From Candidatus Vondammii sp. HM_W22 (GTDB lineage: Bacteria > Pseudomonadota > Gammaproteobacteria > Chromatiales > Chromatiaceae), in NCBI RefSeq assembly GCF_022530855.2, contig NZ_CP099567.1, forward strand, positions 2,914,001 through 2,978,000: DNA of 64,000 nucleotides, in the 5' to 3' direction. Below, one piece after another: positions 28,714 to 39,094 of the stretch. Under the pieces are notes generated by a model. That model searched no databases, was not told the origin of the DNA, and saw only the letters and a list, made by a program, of their open reading frames with translations. A program made the position numbers and the translations under genes. Each line of letters begins with the position of its first letter. The first letter of the stretch is position 1.

Positions 28714-29370
28714 ATGCCATTAATATTCAGTCAAATTCCTGGTCGCCGAGAGCGACACTTGATGCGTAAACACAACAATCCACTTTTTCCTGAAGCGGAG
28801 AGAGAGGTCACCGAGCAGGGCCTGCTGGAAGCTCAGCGATTGGATCATGAAGAGCTGTCAGACTTTATTACCGGGTTTCGTACCCTCGTGCATAAGGCAG
28901 TAAAACTTCAGCCCAACGAGCAGAGCGAAGTAATACTGGAAATGAAAGAGAACCTGGATAAGGCCTACGAGCAGGCAGCCGGGCTGGCCGATGATCAGTC
29001 TGAAACCAAAGAGGCGATCAAAAAACTGTCGGCATTGATAATGAATGCCGTGCGTACAGGGGCAGGTACTGACCAGACAGCTCTCCAGGAACTGGACCAG
29101 GAAGAGCAGGCCCGCAGCGCGCATTTTGAACTCCTGGAACACCCTCTGGTCGCCGATCTTCTTAGCCCGGATTCCCCGGTCGCCGAGGCTAATTTAATGC
29201 CAACTTTACTCTCCGCATCGGATGAAGAGCTGACGGCGGCGCTGGCGCTGTTCGACAATGACCAGCTGATATTACTTTGCCAACAAGGTGAAGCGCTGTT
29301 TGAACTGACAGAAGATATACCGGAACAAGCAAAGAAACAGATCAAGCTGATCCAGAGCTTGCTGGCGTAG
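28714..29370 (+). CDS. Conserved hypothetical protein, acidic and helical
   Basis: 218 residues from 28714, or 202 from the ATG at 28762 (MRKHNNPLFPEAEREVTEQG), which I find equally likely. Acidic, Gln/Leu rich, no signal or membrane helix, mostly predicted helical by eye. I do not recognise a domain. Its 3' end meets the tail of the broken GCS2 gene on the other strand. Confidence 0.65.
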   Translation: MPLIFSQIPGRRERHLMRKHNNPLFPEAEREVTEQGLLEAQRLDHEELSDFITGFRTLVHKAVKLQPNEQSEVILEMKENLDKAYEQAAGLADDQSETKEAIKKLSALIMNAVRTGAGTDQTALQELDQEEQARSAHFELLEHPLVADLLSPDSPVAEANLMPTLLSASDEELTAALALFDNDQLILLCQQGEALFELTEDIPEQAKKQIKLIQSLLA

Positions 29371-29389
29371 CGAGTGTTCTTCCAAAGCA

Positions 29390-30557
29390 GCTACACGACT
29401 CCCGCCTCTCCAGGTAAGCCTCTGTCAGGCCCCACATATCTCTCCCGTACCGGGCACACGCCATTTTGCCCATTGGCAAGGCACCCGTTAATAGTTCCAG
29501 ACCAATAGTCAATCTCTTCAGGGGCAATTCCCATTATTGAGAAGCCCTGCTTTGCAACTGGCAGCAACATCTGGCAAAGCGTCCTGACATCTAGCCTACT
29601 CCCATCCAGCCAGATAAAAATTCTCCTTTGCCTGAGCAAAAGCCAGATGCTGTTCCGGGGTCAGCCATCTCGCCCATGGCACAAACAGTGCCGAAGAAAA
29701 AAGTCGAACTGGCAATGGCATCTTTCACTGTAGGCCTTGCCGGCACCACTCGGTGCTCAAGACGAAGATGTTGGGGGCTCCCCCTGCCTCATTAAAACCC
29801 ACCAGAGGGCGATTCCAGCGCCAGACTGTACCGTTTTTATGCAGGCGCAGGTGAGATAGCTGCTCTATTGGCTCATCCATCAACCGCGGCAATAAAACCG
29901 GGTATCGCCGCAAATTCGCCCGGAAACACTCCATCACCATATCCTGTACATAAACCCGCTTGGTAGCGTCGGTATCCCCTACCGAAACAGCCTGTTCGAA
30001 CAGTGGAATACGCGTCTCATCCCAAAGGTCTGCCCCAAACAGATAGGGCAAGTTGGCAGAGAGCGCCACCATGGGTGCGGAGATAATCTTAGCTGCATCA
30101 TAAAAGCGTCCTGAACGTGCAGGATCAATTTTCAGATGTATCTGGAAAGAGGTCGTTGCCGATTCAAGCATCATATCATCATGCCGGAAATGCAGTTGGT
30201 CCCGACCGGCAACATCCACCTTCAGAGGGGCGCCATTTCGAAGACGACTCAGCTGCTCATCCATCGCCATGGAGACGCCTTGAGTCCATTTAGCTCAATA
30301 TTAAAATGGGAAAGCTCAGGAACCACCAATCGATTGTCCAGCTTTTTCAGGAGTTCGGCATTAACCGAAACCGACCGTGCCTGATCATCCACCAGACAAG
30401 CCTTAAGCTCAAAACCGCCCACAACATCACATTCCGGGAAAACGGCTTCAGCAAACCAGCACTCGAGCGGGACGGTCTCTTGCGCCAGCTTCTCTGCAAA
30501 TGCGGCAAAACCTTCTTGGGAAGAAGTGACTGTTCCCGATCTCCTATCCCACGCCAA
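29390..30557 (-). pseudogene. Glutamate-cysteine ligase family 2 (GCS2) gene, multiply broken
   Basis: The minus strand opens at 30557 and shows CDVVGGFELKACLVDDQARS then NRLVVPELSHFNIELNG, the GCS2 N-terminal signature. The frame breaks at about 30260, with an apparent loss of roughly 60 codons. It resumes with MLESATTSFQIHLKI, SANLPYLFGADLWDETRIPL and NGTVWRWNRPLVGFNEAGGA, then breaks near 29755 and again before 29640. The C-terminal part (LTEAYLERRES) ends near 29395. The intact enzyme would make gamma-glutamylcysteine, the first step of glutathione. Loss here implies glutathione synthesis elsewhere or loss of the paralogue. Confidence 0.85.
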
Positions 30558-30635
30558 CCCCCTTGGCTAAAACAGCATCACCAAGTGCCGGCAGGCACCT
30601 AGATAGTCGTAGCGAAGAAGAGTCATCACTAAAAC

Positions 30636-31376
<741 letters not shown>

Positions 31377-31435
31377 TCATTTACCTAAGGGTATGGAGGT
31401 ATCCCCAATCGCACATAAGAGCTTAGATCTATGTT

Positions 31436-31478
31436 AAAAAAAGGCCACCCCATATCTGCATGTGCCGGCGGCCTTTTT
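31436..31478 (-). terminator. Terminator of the rho gene
   Basis: On the minus strand AAAAAGGCCGCC pairs with GGTGGCCTTTTTTT around a 15-20 nt loop, and the T tract follows the stem. It lies 24 bp beyond the rho stop. A Rho-independent hairpin after rho itself. Confidence 0.75.
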
Positions 31479-31501
31479 CTAGGCTATGTTCAACGAAGAG
31501 A

Positions 31502-32758
31502 TCAACGCCTCATTGCGCTAAAGAACTCATCGTTAGTCTTTGTGACCTTAAGCTTCTCGAACAGGAATTCCATTGCAGCCAGTTCATCCATCGGGTGCAG
31601 GATTTTCCTTAGAATCCACATCTTCTGAAGCTCACCAGGCTTCATCAACAGGTCTTCGCGCCGGGTGCCAGAACGGTTGATATTGATAGCCGGAAAAATA
31701 CGCTTCTCTGCGATACGGCGGTCGAGATGGATCTCCATGTTGCCAGTGCCCTTGAACTCTTCATAGATCACATCGTCCATACGTGAACCTGTCTCCACCA
31801 ATGCCGTCGCGATGATGGTCAAACTACCACCCTCTTCCACATTCCGGGCGGCACCGAAAAAGCGTTTCGGGCGATGCAGTGCATTGGCATCCACACCACC
31901 GGTCAACACTTTCCCTGAAGAGGGGATCACGGTATTGTAGGCACGAGCTAGTCGGGTGATGGAATCAAGCAAAATAACTACATCCTTATTATGCTCAACC
32001 AACCGTTTGGCCTTCTCAATCACCATTTCTGCCACTTGGACATGGCGCGAGGCCGGTTCATCGAAGGTGGATGAAATTACTTCACCGCGTACCGAGCGAG
32101 CCATTTCCGTCACCTCTTCAGGCCGCTCATCGATCAACAGCACCATCAGATAGCACTCGGGATGATTATTCCCGATTGACTGTGCAATATTCTGCATTAG
32201 CGTGGTCTTACCCGCTTTTGGCGGGGAGACGATCAGGCCTCGCTGTCCTTTGCCGATGGGCGCGCACAATTCAATAGTACGCGCAGTAATATCCTCGGTG
32301 CTGCCATTACCCTGCTCCAGAGTGAACTTCTCATTGGCAAATAGCGGCGTGAAGTTCTCGAACAGTATCTTGTGCTTGGCATTCTCAGGCTCGTCGTAGT
32401 TGATCTCGCTAACCTTGAGCAGAGCAAAGTATCGCTCACTATCCTTCGGTGGCCGTATCTTACCGGAGATGGTATCGCCGGTGCGGAGGCTAAAGCGGCG
32501 AATCTGGCTTGGAGAGACGTATATATCGTCAGGTCCGGCTAGGTAAGAGGCATCTGCTGAGCGCAAAAAACCAAAGCCGTCCTGGAGTATCTCCAGGACG
32601 CCATCGCCATAAATGGCTTCGCCCTTCTTAGCGTGAGATTTGAGGATAGCGAAGATCAGATCCTGTTTACGCGATCGTGCCATGCCCTCCAGCTTCATGG
32701 ATTGGGCCAGTTCATTCAGTTCAGCGACTGGCATCTTCTTGAGTTCGGTAAGATTCAT
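31502..32758 (-). CDS. rho: Transcription termination factor Rho
   Basis: 418 residues (419 in E. coli). The N-terminal RNA-binding domain has [20 protein letters not shown] and [20 protein letters not shown]. The P-loop is [19 protein letters not shown], Walker B is [16 protein letters not shown], and the Q/R-loop region is [20 protein letters not shown]. It is a hexameric RNA-dependent ATPase helicase that ends transcripts. It follows trxA by about 190 bp, as in E. coli; attenuation control in that leader is possible but I do not see it clearly. Confidence 0.98.
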   Translation of the reverse strand: MNLTELKKMPVAELNELAQSMKLEGMARSRKQDLIFAILKSHAKKGEAIYGDGVLEILQDGFGFLRSADASYLAGPDDIYVSPSQIRRFSLRTGDTISGKIRPPKDSERYFALLKVSEINYDEPENAKHKILFENFTPLFANEKFTLEQGNGSTEDITARTIELCAPIGKGQRGLIVSPPKAGKTTLMQNIAQSIGNNHPECYLMVLLIDERPEEVTEMARSVRGEVISSTFDEPASRHVQVAEMVIEKAKRLVEHNKDVVILLDSITRLARAYNTVIPSSGKVLTGGVDANALHRPKRFFGAARNVEEGGSLTIIATALVETGSRMDDVIYEEFKGTGNMEIHLDRRIAEKRIFPAININRSGTRREDLLMKPGELQKMWILRKILHPMDELAAMEFLFEKLKVTKTNDEFFSAMRR

Positions 32759-32952
32759 AGTGTTTTATTAAGTGTGTTTTAGATATGGAATGGAACAGGC
32801 AGGAGATCCCGTGTGAATCAAAGATTCAGGATTATTCTTAAAAACTCTGGAGTGGCTGTTTATCAGAGGCTGGGCGCTACAGGAAACGCTTGATATCTAT
32901 TAAGGAGTAATAGTAGCAGTTTCCTGGAGCGCGTCCAGATCTTTTGCAAAAT

Positions 32953-33279
32953 TCAGAGATTGCTGTCGATAAAAGCAATCAACTGAGACTTTGAGACAGC
33001 ACCAACTTTGGTTGCCTCAACCTCGCCATCCTTGAACAGCATCAACGTGGGAATTCCACGAATGCCATAACGCGGCGGCGTATTGGGGTTGTCATCGATA
33101 TTCAGTTTGGCGATCTTGAGCTTACCGCCGTATTCGCTGGCAATTTCATCCAGCACTGGCGCAATCATTTTGCAGGGACCACACCACTCGGCCCAATAGT
33201 CAACCAGCACAGGCAGGTCGGATTTAAGCACATCGGCCTCAAAAGAATCATCGGTCAGATGAACAATCTGCTCTCTCAC
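32953..33279 (-). CDS. trxA: Thioredoxin 1
   Basis: 108 residues. Active site [19 protein letters not shown], cis-Pro in [14 protein letters not shown]. It starts with GTG at 33279, preceded by a strong GGAGGAG five bases upstream, which decides the start. Cytoplasmic disulfide reductase. The arrangement trxA-rho with divergent rhlB is the same as in E. coli. Confidence 0.97.
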   Translation of the reverse strand: MREQIVHLTDDSFEADVLKSDLPVLVDYWAEWCGPCKMIAPVLDEIASEYGGKLKIAKLNIDDNPNTPPRYGIRGIPTLMLFKDGEVEATKVGAVSKSQLIAFIDSNL

Positions 33280-33481
33280 GTGGCTCCTCCAAATGGATTA
33301 GGTGATTATAGACACCGGGATGTGCGGAATCGCACCGGCGCTCCTCAATTCAGCTTCGGGGCCGACCAGCTAACTATACAAGATTTCAAGCCCAACCCCA
33401 ACGCTTGGGTACGTATTTGATATTAATCTTTCATCCATTTCAAGTCCAAACTGCCTAGAAATTGCTGTATTCTAGCAGGCC

Positions 33482-34801
33482 ATGACTGAAAAACACTTGA
33501 CAGATGTCCGCTTCGATAGCTTTGGCCTGCGCGATGAATTAATGCAAGGCATTGATGATACAGGCTTTTCTTTTTGCACACCGATCCAGGCCGAAACAAT
33601 TCCGCTTGCCCTTGAAGGCAAGGATGTTGCGGGACAGGCACAGACAGGTACAGGTAAAACCGCCGCATTTCTTCTGGCCACTTTCCAGAATCTGCTGATA
33701 AAACCTGCCAGCGAGCATCGTAAACAGAGCCAACCACGCGCACTTATCCTGGCTCCGACCAGGGAACTGGCGATACAGATCCATAAGGATGCCGAGGTGC
33801 TCGGAAAATACACAGGCCTTGAATTGGGGCTGGTATTTGGCGGTACCGATTACGAACAGCAGCGTCGCCAGCTGGAACAAGGCATGGACGTTCTAATCGG
33901 CACGCCAGGCCGCCTGATCGACTATCTTAAACAGCGTGTCTACGATCTCAAGGCAATCCAGGTTGTAGTGATGGACGAAGCCGATCGCATGTTCGACCTC
34001 GGTTTTATAAAAGATATCCGCTTCATGCTGCGCCGCTGCCCCGACCCGGAGAAGAGACAGGGCATGTTGTTTTCGGCCACGCTCTCCTGCCGCGTCACTG
34101 AGCTGGCCTACGAACACATGAACCAGCCGGAGGAGGTAAAAATAGAGACCGGCAAAGTCACCGCCGATAATGTCGTGCAGACCTGTTATATGACAGCAAA
34201 CAACGAAAAAGTCTCCCTACTCATCGGCCTCCTCCGGCAGATGGATGCACACCGCACCATTGTCTTTGTCAACACCAAACGCGGGGTTGATATGGTGTGG
34301 GGCTTTCTGCAGGGTAATGGATTCCAAGCTGCCGCACTCTCCGGGGATGTGCCCCAGAAAAAGCGCATGAGCCTGCTGAGCCAATTCCAGAAAGGTGAAC
34401 TCTCCATCCTGGTGGCAACCGACGTTGCCGCCCGTGGGCTGCACATTGAAAATGTCAGCCATGTTTTCAACTTCGATCTGCCGGACGATGCAGAGGATTA
34501 TGTCCATCGCATCGGCCGTACTGCGAGAGCCGGCGCCAGTGGCGATGCCATCAGCTTTGCCTGCGAAACACACGCCTTCGCACTACCAGATATTGAGGCT
34601 TTTATTGGCCACCGTCTGCCAATGGAAGCAGTAACCGATGAACTGCTGGCCGATATAGACCCCAGAAGCCGCATCATCCCTGACCGGCCTGCGAGGGATA
34701 ACCGGCACGGCAGCAAACCGGGACAGAGCGGCAAACACAGGCGATCAAGCTCTGGCGAAAATCGTCACCGCAACAGACACAGATCGAAACCAAAAACCTG
34801 A
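33482..34801 (+). CDS. rhlB: ATP-dependent RNA helicase RhlB
   Basis: 439 residues. DEAD-box motifs in order: Q motif [11 protein letters not shown], Walker [38 protein letters not shown], then [17 protein letters not shown] and [10 protein letters not shown]. The C-terminal about 40 residues are a basic Arg/Ser/His-rich tail, as in RhlB, where it binds RNA and RNase E. It is likely a degradosome component. Divergent from trxA-rho. Confidence 0.95.
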   Translation: MTEKHLTDVRFDSFGLRDELMQGIDDTGFSFCTPIQAETIPLALEGKDVAGQAQTGTGKTAAFLLATFQNLLIKPASEHRKQSQPRALILAPTRELAIQIHKDAEVLGKYTGLELGLVFGGTDYEQQRRQLEQGMDVLIGTPGRLIDYLKQRVYDLKAIQVVVMDEADRMFDLGFIKDIRFMLRRCPDPEKRQGMLFSATLSCRVTELAYEHMNQPEEVKIETGKVTADNVVQTCYMTANNEKVSLLIGLLRQMDAHRTIVFVNTKRGVDMVWGFLQGNGFQAAALSGDVPQKKRMSLLSQFQKGELSILVATDVAARGLHIENVSHVFNFDLPDDAEDYVHRIGRTARAGASGDAISFACETHAFALPDIEAFIGHRLPMEAVTDELLADIDPRSRIIPDRPARDNRHGSKPGQSGKHRRSSSGENRHRNRHRSKPKT

Positions 34802-34823
34802 GAAAACAGCCTCTCCATCGTAA

Positions 34824-35198
34824 ATGGACATATTTGCAGAAAACAAGTGCAGCCGCTGCCCCGGCACCAAGTGTTGCACCTATATGACCGAGGCACTTGG
34901 CGCTGCACCCCGCGCCAAAAGTGATTTTCAACATCTGCTCTGGCAGATATCCCATAAGGGCGTGGAGATCTACAAGGATGAAGAGGGGTGGTATCTGATG
35001 TTCCAAGGCAACTGCGAGCACCTGCGCCCCAGCGGTGCCTGCAATATCTATGATGAGCGACCACAGATCTGCCGTGATTACGAGAACGACTGGTGCGAGA
35101 CGGACGCCCCTGCGGAAGAGGGATTTGAACTCTATTTCCGTAACTACCAGGAACTTCTGGACTACTGCAAAAAACGTTTCAAGACATGGGGTCAATGA
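34824..35198 (+). CDS. YkgJ-family cysteine-cluster protein
   Basis: 124 residues. N-terminal cluster C-x2-C-x4-CC (CSRCPGTKCC) and later Cys in GNCEHLRPSGACNIY and ERPQICRDYENDWCE. This is the CxxCxxxxCC Zn/Fe-chelating family. It starts 22 bp after rhlB in the same direction. Function unknown. Confidence 0.85.
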   Translation: MDIFAENKCSRCPGTKCCTYMTEALGAAPRAKSDFQHLLWQISHKGVEIYKDEEGWYLMFQGNCEHLRPSGACNIYDERPQICRDYENDWCETDAPAEEGFELYFRNYQELLDYCKKRFKTWGQ

Positions 35199-35275
35199 TA
35201 ACCAGCCAGCACTAAATCCCATCTGCTCCACGCAAACCCGGCGCAAGACCGTGAGTTATCAATAAATAGAACCGG

Positions 35276-35926
35276 TTAGAAGCCGATTTCAGAAAAATCA
35301 CGGATGGCATCAAACTCCCCTGCCTCCCGCAACGGCCCTTTAGTATCCGGCTTGAGTACCGCTAGCAACCAGCGAATGCCGTGGTTTTTTGCCGACAAAA
35401 GAACCGACTGACTATCGTCGACAAACAGTGTCCTCTCTTTTTCAAATGGCTCGATCTGCTGCAGTTTCTCCCAGAATAGCGGGTTCTCCTTCGGCAATCC
35501 CAGGTCATGGGAGCAGATAACCGCGTCGAAATAGCCACCCAGACGGGTACGCTCCAGCTTCAATGCCAGCGATTTCTGGTGGGCATTGGTCACCAGCACA
35601 AGACGCTTACCGGCACTGTGCACCTTATTAAGAAAGCCGACTACGTGGGGATGCACCGCAATCAGATGCTCCACCTCTTCCTTCAGCAGGGCGATATCCA
35701 ACCCCAGTTCCCGGCTCCAGTGATCAATGCAGTACCACTCCAATGTTCCCATCACACCTTCATAACGCATCATCAATTCGGCTTTTACCACGCCCAGTGA
35801 CAAGTCACGCGCTTGTGCATATCGCTGAGGCACATGTTCCAGCCAGAAGTAGTTATCAAAATGCAGGTCGAGGAGAGTGCCATCCATATCCAGGAAGACA
35901 GTATCGATTTGGTTCCAGTCAATCAT
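35276..35926 (-). CDS. yrfG: GMP/IMP nucleotidase (HAD family)
   Basis: 216 residues. HAD motif I FLDMDGTLLDLHFDN, motif II LVLVTNAHQKS, motif III Lys in GLPKENPLFW, motif IV LFVDDSQSVL. These match YrfG, which dephosphorylates purine nucleotides. It is divergent from nudE, as in the E. coli yrfG/nudE neighbourhood. Confidence 0.9.
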   Translation of the reverse strand: MIDWNQIDTVFLDMDGTLLDLHFDNYFWLEHVPQRYAQARDLSLGVVKAELMMRYEGVMGTLEWYCIDHWSRELGLDIALLKEEVEHLIAVHPHVVGFLNKVHSAGKRLVLVTNAHQKSLALKLERTRLGGYFDAVICSHDLGLPKENPLFWEKLQQIEPFEKERTLFVDDSQSVLLSAKNHGIRWLLAVLKPDTKGPLREAGEFDAIRDFSEIGF

Positions 35927-35946
35927 AAGGTTAAAGTTACCGTTTA

Positions 35947-36531
35947 ATGAATGATGATGCTAACACTATGCAGAAAAAACCGATCATAAATGCCAGACGC
36001 CCTATCGCCAATACAGGGGTCTTCAGAATTGAAGAGATGGATCTGGAATTCTCCAATGGCCAGACAAGAACCTTCCAGCGTATCGTCGGCACCGCCCAGG
36101 GAGCAGTCATGATCATACCCATGCTGGACGATGAGACACTGCTGCTTACCAAAGAGTATGCAGCCGGTATGGAGCGCTATGAACTGGCCTTCCCGAAGGG
36201 ACATATCGAGAAAGGTGAAGAGGTGCTGACCGCCGCAAACAGGGAGATCCAGGAGGAAGTGGGCTACGCCGCCCATCATCTTGAACTGCTGACTTCTGTC
36301 AGTGTTGCTCCCGGCTACCTATTGCATACCACCCATATCGTTCTGGCCCAGGATCTCTACCCCCAGCGACGGCCAGGTGATGAGCCTGAGACCATTGAGG
36401 TAATTCCCTGGAAGCTCCGGGATATGGACGAATTGCTGACAAGGGAGGATTTTACCGAGGCGAGATCCATCGCGGCTCTCTACCTAGTACGTGACCGAAT
36501 CAACCGCCTTACAGATCAGGACGGCTCATGA
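35947..36531 (+). CDS. nudE: ADP compounds hydrolase NudE
   Basis: 194 residues. Nudix box GHIEKGEEVLTAANREIQEE then VGY fits Gx5Ex7REUxEExGU. The flanking EYAAGMERYELAFPKGHIEK is typical of NudE (ADP-ribose, AP3A, NADH). ATGA overlap with cysQ at 36528-36531. Confidence 0.93.
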   Translation: MNDDANTMQKKPIINARRPIANTGVFRIEEMDLEFSNGQTRTFQRIVGTAQGAVMIIPMLDDETLLLTKEYAAGMERYELAFPKGHIEKGEEVLTAANREIQEEVGYAAHHLELLTSVSVAPGYLLHTTHIVLAQDLYPQRRPGDEPETIEVIPWKLRDMDELLTREDFTEARSIAALYLVRDRINRLTDQDGS

Positions 36532-37340
36532 GAGCGGCGCCCACCAGAATAGAAGATCTGATTAACCTTTCCCGCCAAGCCGGAGAAGCGATTCTTGCCA
36601 TCTACGACACCGACTTTCCCGTCCAGAAAAAAGCGGACAGTTCACCGCTGACCGAAGCAGACATGGCAGCCCACAATATTATCGTCAATGAACTGGCATC
36701 TCTCACCCCTGATATTCCGGTCTTGTCAGAGGAGTCGGCTGCCATTCCATTTGAGGTCCGTAAATCATGGAACCGCTATTGGCTCATCGACCCACTGGAC
36801 GGCACCAAACAATTTATCATGAGAAATGGTGAGTTCACCGTTAATATCGCGTTGATCGACAACCATGAACCGGTACTCGGTATTATCTATGTTCCTGTCA
36901 CAGGAGTCACCTACTACGGCCAAAAAGAGCAAGGGGCTTTCAAACTCGCCCCTAACAAAAAAGTCGAACAGATACATGCAAAGCAAGATCGACAACAACC
37001 ACTCCAGATAGCCAGGAGTCGCTCCCATGCCAGTGATCATTTGCTAAGCTATCTTGACGAGCTCGGGGATCACAAAGTCACCCGAATGGGAAGCTCACTG
37101 AAATCCTGTCTGGTAGCCGAAGGACGTGCCGATCTCTACCCCCGCCTTGGACCGACTTCAGAGTGGGATACCGCTGCAGCCCAGGCAATCGTTGAGGCAG
37201 CCGGCGGACAGATCACCGACACCAACATGCAACCTTTGCGCTATAACACAAAGGCATCACTACTCAATCCCCACTTTTTTGTTTTTGGCGACAGCAGCAT
37301 AAAATGGTCAAACTATTTGGATGCGAATCAGGCACTGTGA
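36528..37340 (+). CDS. cysQ: 3'(2'),5'-bisphosphate nucleotidase
   Basis: 270 residues. Motifs of the lithium-sensitive phosphatase family: SPLTEADMAAHN, LSEESAA, WLIDPLDGTKQFI and SEWDTAAAQAIVEAAGG. CysQ removes PAP, the by-product of sulfate activation, protecting the cell from its build-up. It is coupled to nudE by a 4-bp overlap and followed 3 bp later by the thioredoxin-like protein gene. Confidence 0.95.
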   Translation: MRAAPTRIEDLINLSRQAGEAILAIYDTDFPVQKKADSSPLTEADMAAHNIIVNELASLTPDIPVLSEESAAIPFEVRKSWNRYWLIDPLDGTKQFIMRNGEFTVNIALIDNHEPVLGIIYVPVTGVTYYGQKEQGAFKLAPNKKVEQIHAKQDRQQPLQIARSRSHASDHLLSYLDELGDHKVTRMGSSLKSCLVAEGRADLYPRLGPTSEWDTAAAQAIVEAAGGQITDTNMQPLRYNTKASLLNPHFFVFGDSSIKWSNYLDANQAL

Positions 37341-37342
37341 TT

Positions 37343-38383
37343 ATGAACTTTAGAAAAAACGGCAAGACCGCGGTGAAAACAGTGCTGCTACTCGCCCTCA
37401 CTTTTTCCCATTACCTGTATGCCGCCACGCCTGAGCCGGAAGAGGCTTTCAATTTTAACGACACCCCTCTGGCAAATCCACTGGAACATCCCGGCTGGTT
37501 CAAGGAGAGCTTTCTTGATCTGCGCGATGATCTGAAAGAGGCCCTGGCAGCGGATAAAAAAGGCATCATTGTCTATTTTTGGCAGCAACGATGTCCCTAC
37601 TGCCAGAAGTTAATGAAGGTAAACTTCAGTCTTGCAGATATCGTCACCTATACACGGCGTAATTTCGACCTGATACCGATCAATATCTGGGGCATAGACG
37701 AAGTCACCGATTTCCAGGGAAACACCCTGACTGAGCGTGAATTATCATTACGGGAAGATACCAACTTCACACCTTCGTTAATATTTTATGATGCGGAAGG
37801 CGCTGAAGCGCTGCGACTCAGAGGCTACTACCCACCCTATAAGTTCCGTGCCGCACTGGAGTACGTGGCCGACGGCCATCACAAAAATGAAACCTTCGCC
37901 CGATACCTGGAACGGGCCGAAGGCACCCTTGCCTTTGAGCCTGGAGAGCTGAATGATGAGCCATTCTTCAGCCCTCCCCCCTACGCCCTTGATCGCAGCC
38001 GCATGTCAGCTGAACAACCTCTGGCCATTTTCTTTGAACGTGGGGAGTGTCACGCCTGCGATATACTCCACGCCCAGCCACTGCAGCAGCCCGCTATCAA
38101 CAACCTGCTACAACAGTTTGAATCGATCCAGCTTGATATCAGATCGGACACACCGATACTAACCCCGGGTGGACAACGTACCACGGCCAAAGCATGGGCA
38201 AGGGAGCTGGAACTTTTCTACACACCCTCGATTATCTTCTTTGATAAGTCTGGCCACGAGATCATCCGTGTTGATTCTGTTGTCCAGTTTTTTCGTTTGC
38301 GCAATGTACTCAACTACATCAGCAGCCGCGGCTATCAAAACGAGCCGAATTACCAAAGCTGGCGAAGCAACAACCGCTTTTAA
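37343..38383 (+). CDS. Exported protein with two thioredoxin-like domains (SoxW-like)
   Basis: 346 residues from the ATG at 37343, 3 bp after the cysQ stop. Signal peptide: basic start then TVLLLALTFSHYLYAATP. The first thioredoxin fold has FWQQRCPYCQKLMKVNF (CPYC, about residues 79-82), and the second has FFERGECHACDILHAQP (CHAC, about residues 233-236). Cis-Pro regions are TNFTPSLIFYDAEG and LFYTPSIIFFDKSG. SoxW-like thioredoxins serve periplasmic thiol exchange, sometimes linked to sulfur oxidation. A duplicated fold with two different active sites is uncommon. Partner unknown. Confidence 0.88.
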   Translation: MNFRKNGKTAVKTVLLLALTFSHYLYAATPEPEEAFNFNDTPLANPLEHPGWFKESFLDLRDDLKEALAADKKGIIVYFWQQRCPYCQKLMKVNFSLADIVTYTRRNFDLIPINIWGIDEVTDFQGNTLTERELSLREDTNFTPSLIFYDAEGAEALRLRGYYPPYKFRAALEYVADGHHKNETFARYLERAEGTLAFEPGELNDEPFFSPPPYALDRSRMSAEQPLAIFFERGECHACDILHAQPLQQPAINNLLQQFESIQLDIRSDTPILTPGGQRTTAKAWARELELFYTPSIIFFDKSGHEIIRVDSVVQFFRLRNVLNYISSRGYQNEPNYQSWRSNNRF

Positions 38384-38394
38384 GAGAAAACCGG

Positions 38395-38865
38395 CTATCG
38401 ACAGAATTTACGGAGGTACGCCGTCTTCTCACGACGCTGCCGTCGCAACCGTTCGCCTTGAACCGGCTTATAGCCTTTGCGCAACTGCCACTCGATCCGC
38501 TCAATTTGGCTTTTGACGCGCCAGCACTCCTTTGACAAACGATCATCATCCAGCACTACAGAAGCCGGCTTTTTCGATTGGCGTTTTTGCTTTTTTCTGT
38601 TGCCCGCAGATGCTGGGCGAGATACCCGATGCTTGTTTAAATCGACCCATTCCGTTGCTCTGACATTAACCTCAACCGCCTCTCCTCCTCCCTCTTCACA
38701 CAGCATCTGCCTGAATTCAACCTCTCCGGCCTCTCCTTTGCAGCGGTATATTGCGGCTTCAACCGTAGTACATAGGGCCAGTGATAATAAAATCGTGACT
38801 GATGCCACAAATAACTTTTTATTATTCAAATAAACGGTTTGAAACTGCATCCAATCGATCATCAT
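38395..38865 (-). CDS. DUF4124-like exported or membrane-anchored protein
   Basis: 156 residues. A hydrophobic segment near residues 19-37 (LFVASVTILLSLALCTTVEA) serves as signal or anchor. Just after it, AIYRCKGEAGEVEFRQMLCE resembles the short DUF4124 domain (tyr-Lys-Gly-Cys pattern). The C-terminal half is strongly basic (KKQKRQSKKPAS; RLRRQRREKTAYLRKFCR). Convergent with the thioredoxin-like gene. Function unknown. Confidence 0.75.
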   Translation of the reverse strand: MMIDWMQFQTVYLNNKKLFVASVTILLSLALCTTVEAAIYRCKGEAGEVEFRQMLCEEGGGEAVEVNVRATEWVDLNKHRVSRPASAGNRKKQKRQSKKPASVVLDDDRLSKECWRVKSQIERIEWQLRKGYKPVQGERLRRQRREKTAYLRKFCR

Positions 38866-38902
38866 CCTTGATTCTCCTTCTATAATCCTTCAAAAATACT
38901 GT

Positions 38903-39094
38903 AGGGAATCTCTAAAAACCTTCCCAAATTAGCTACATATAGCAACCAACTATTGATAAAAGCCATGCTGCCGAATTTTTTTATCATCAAAACCGACTTC
39001 AACTCCTTGAGCAACTGGGAGACCCGCTGCCAAAGCTGGAAAGGGCCGTAGGCTGGGAGGCTTTTCGGGCATTGTTGGGCTCAGTTTATAAAAA
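38903..39094 (+). mobile_element. IS5-family element copy B, left part
   Basis: It begins GGGAATCTCTAAAAACC, a terminal repeat whose inverse lies near 42888-42905 (GGTTTTTAGAGGTTCTC). The sequence closely follows copy A (6395-6536): GAGACCCGCTGCCAAAGCTG and the cognate reading LPKLERAVGWEAFRALLG. It is interrupted at 39095 by the ISL3 element; the rest of copy B continues at 41727. Confidence 0.82.

Noticed and set aside
38395-38865. Basic tail of the DUF4124-like protein as a second histone-like protein paired with the Adk tail
   Set aside because: The tail is Arg/Lys/Gln-rich without the Lys-Lys-Ala repeat, and the protein has a signal or anchor, so it is not in the cytoplasm.
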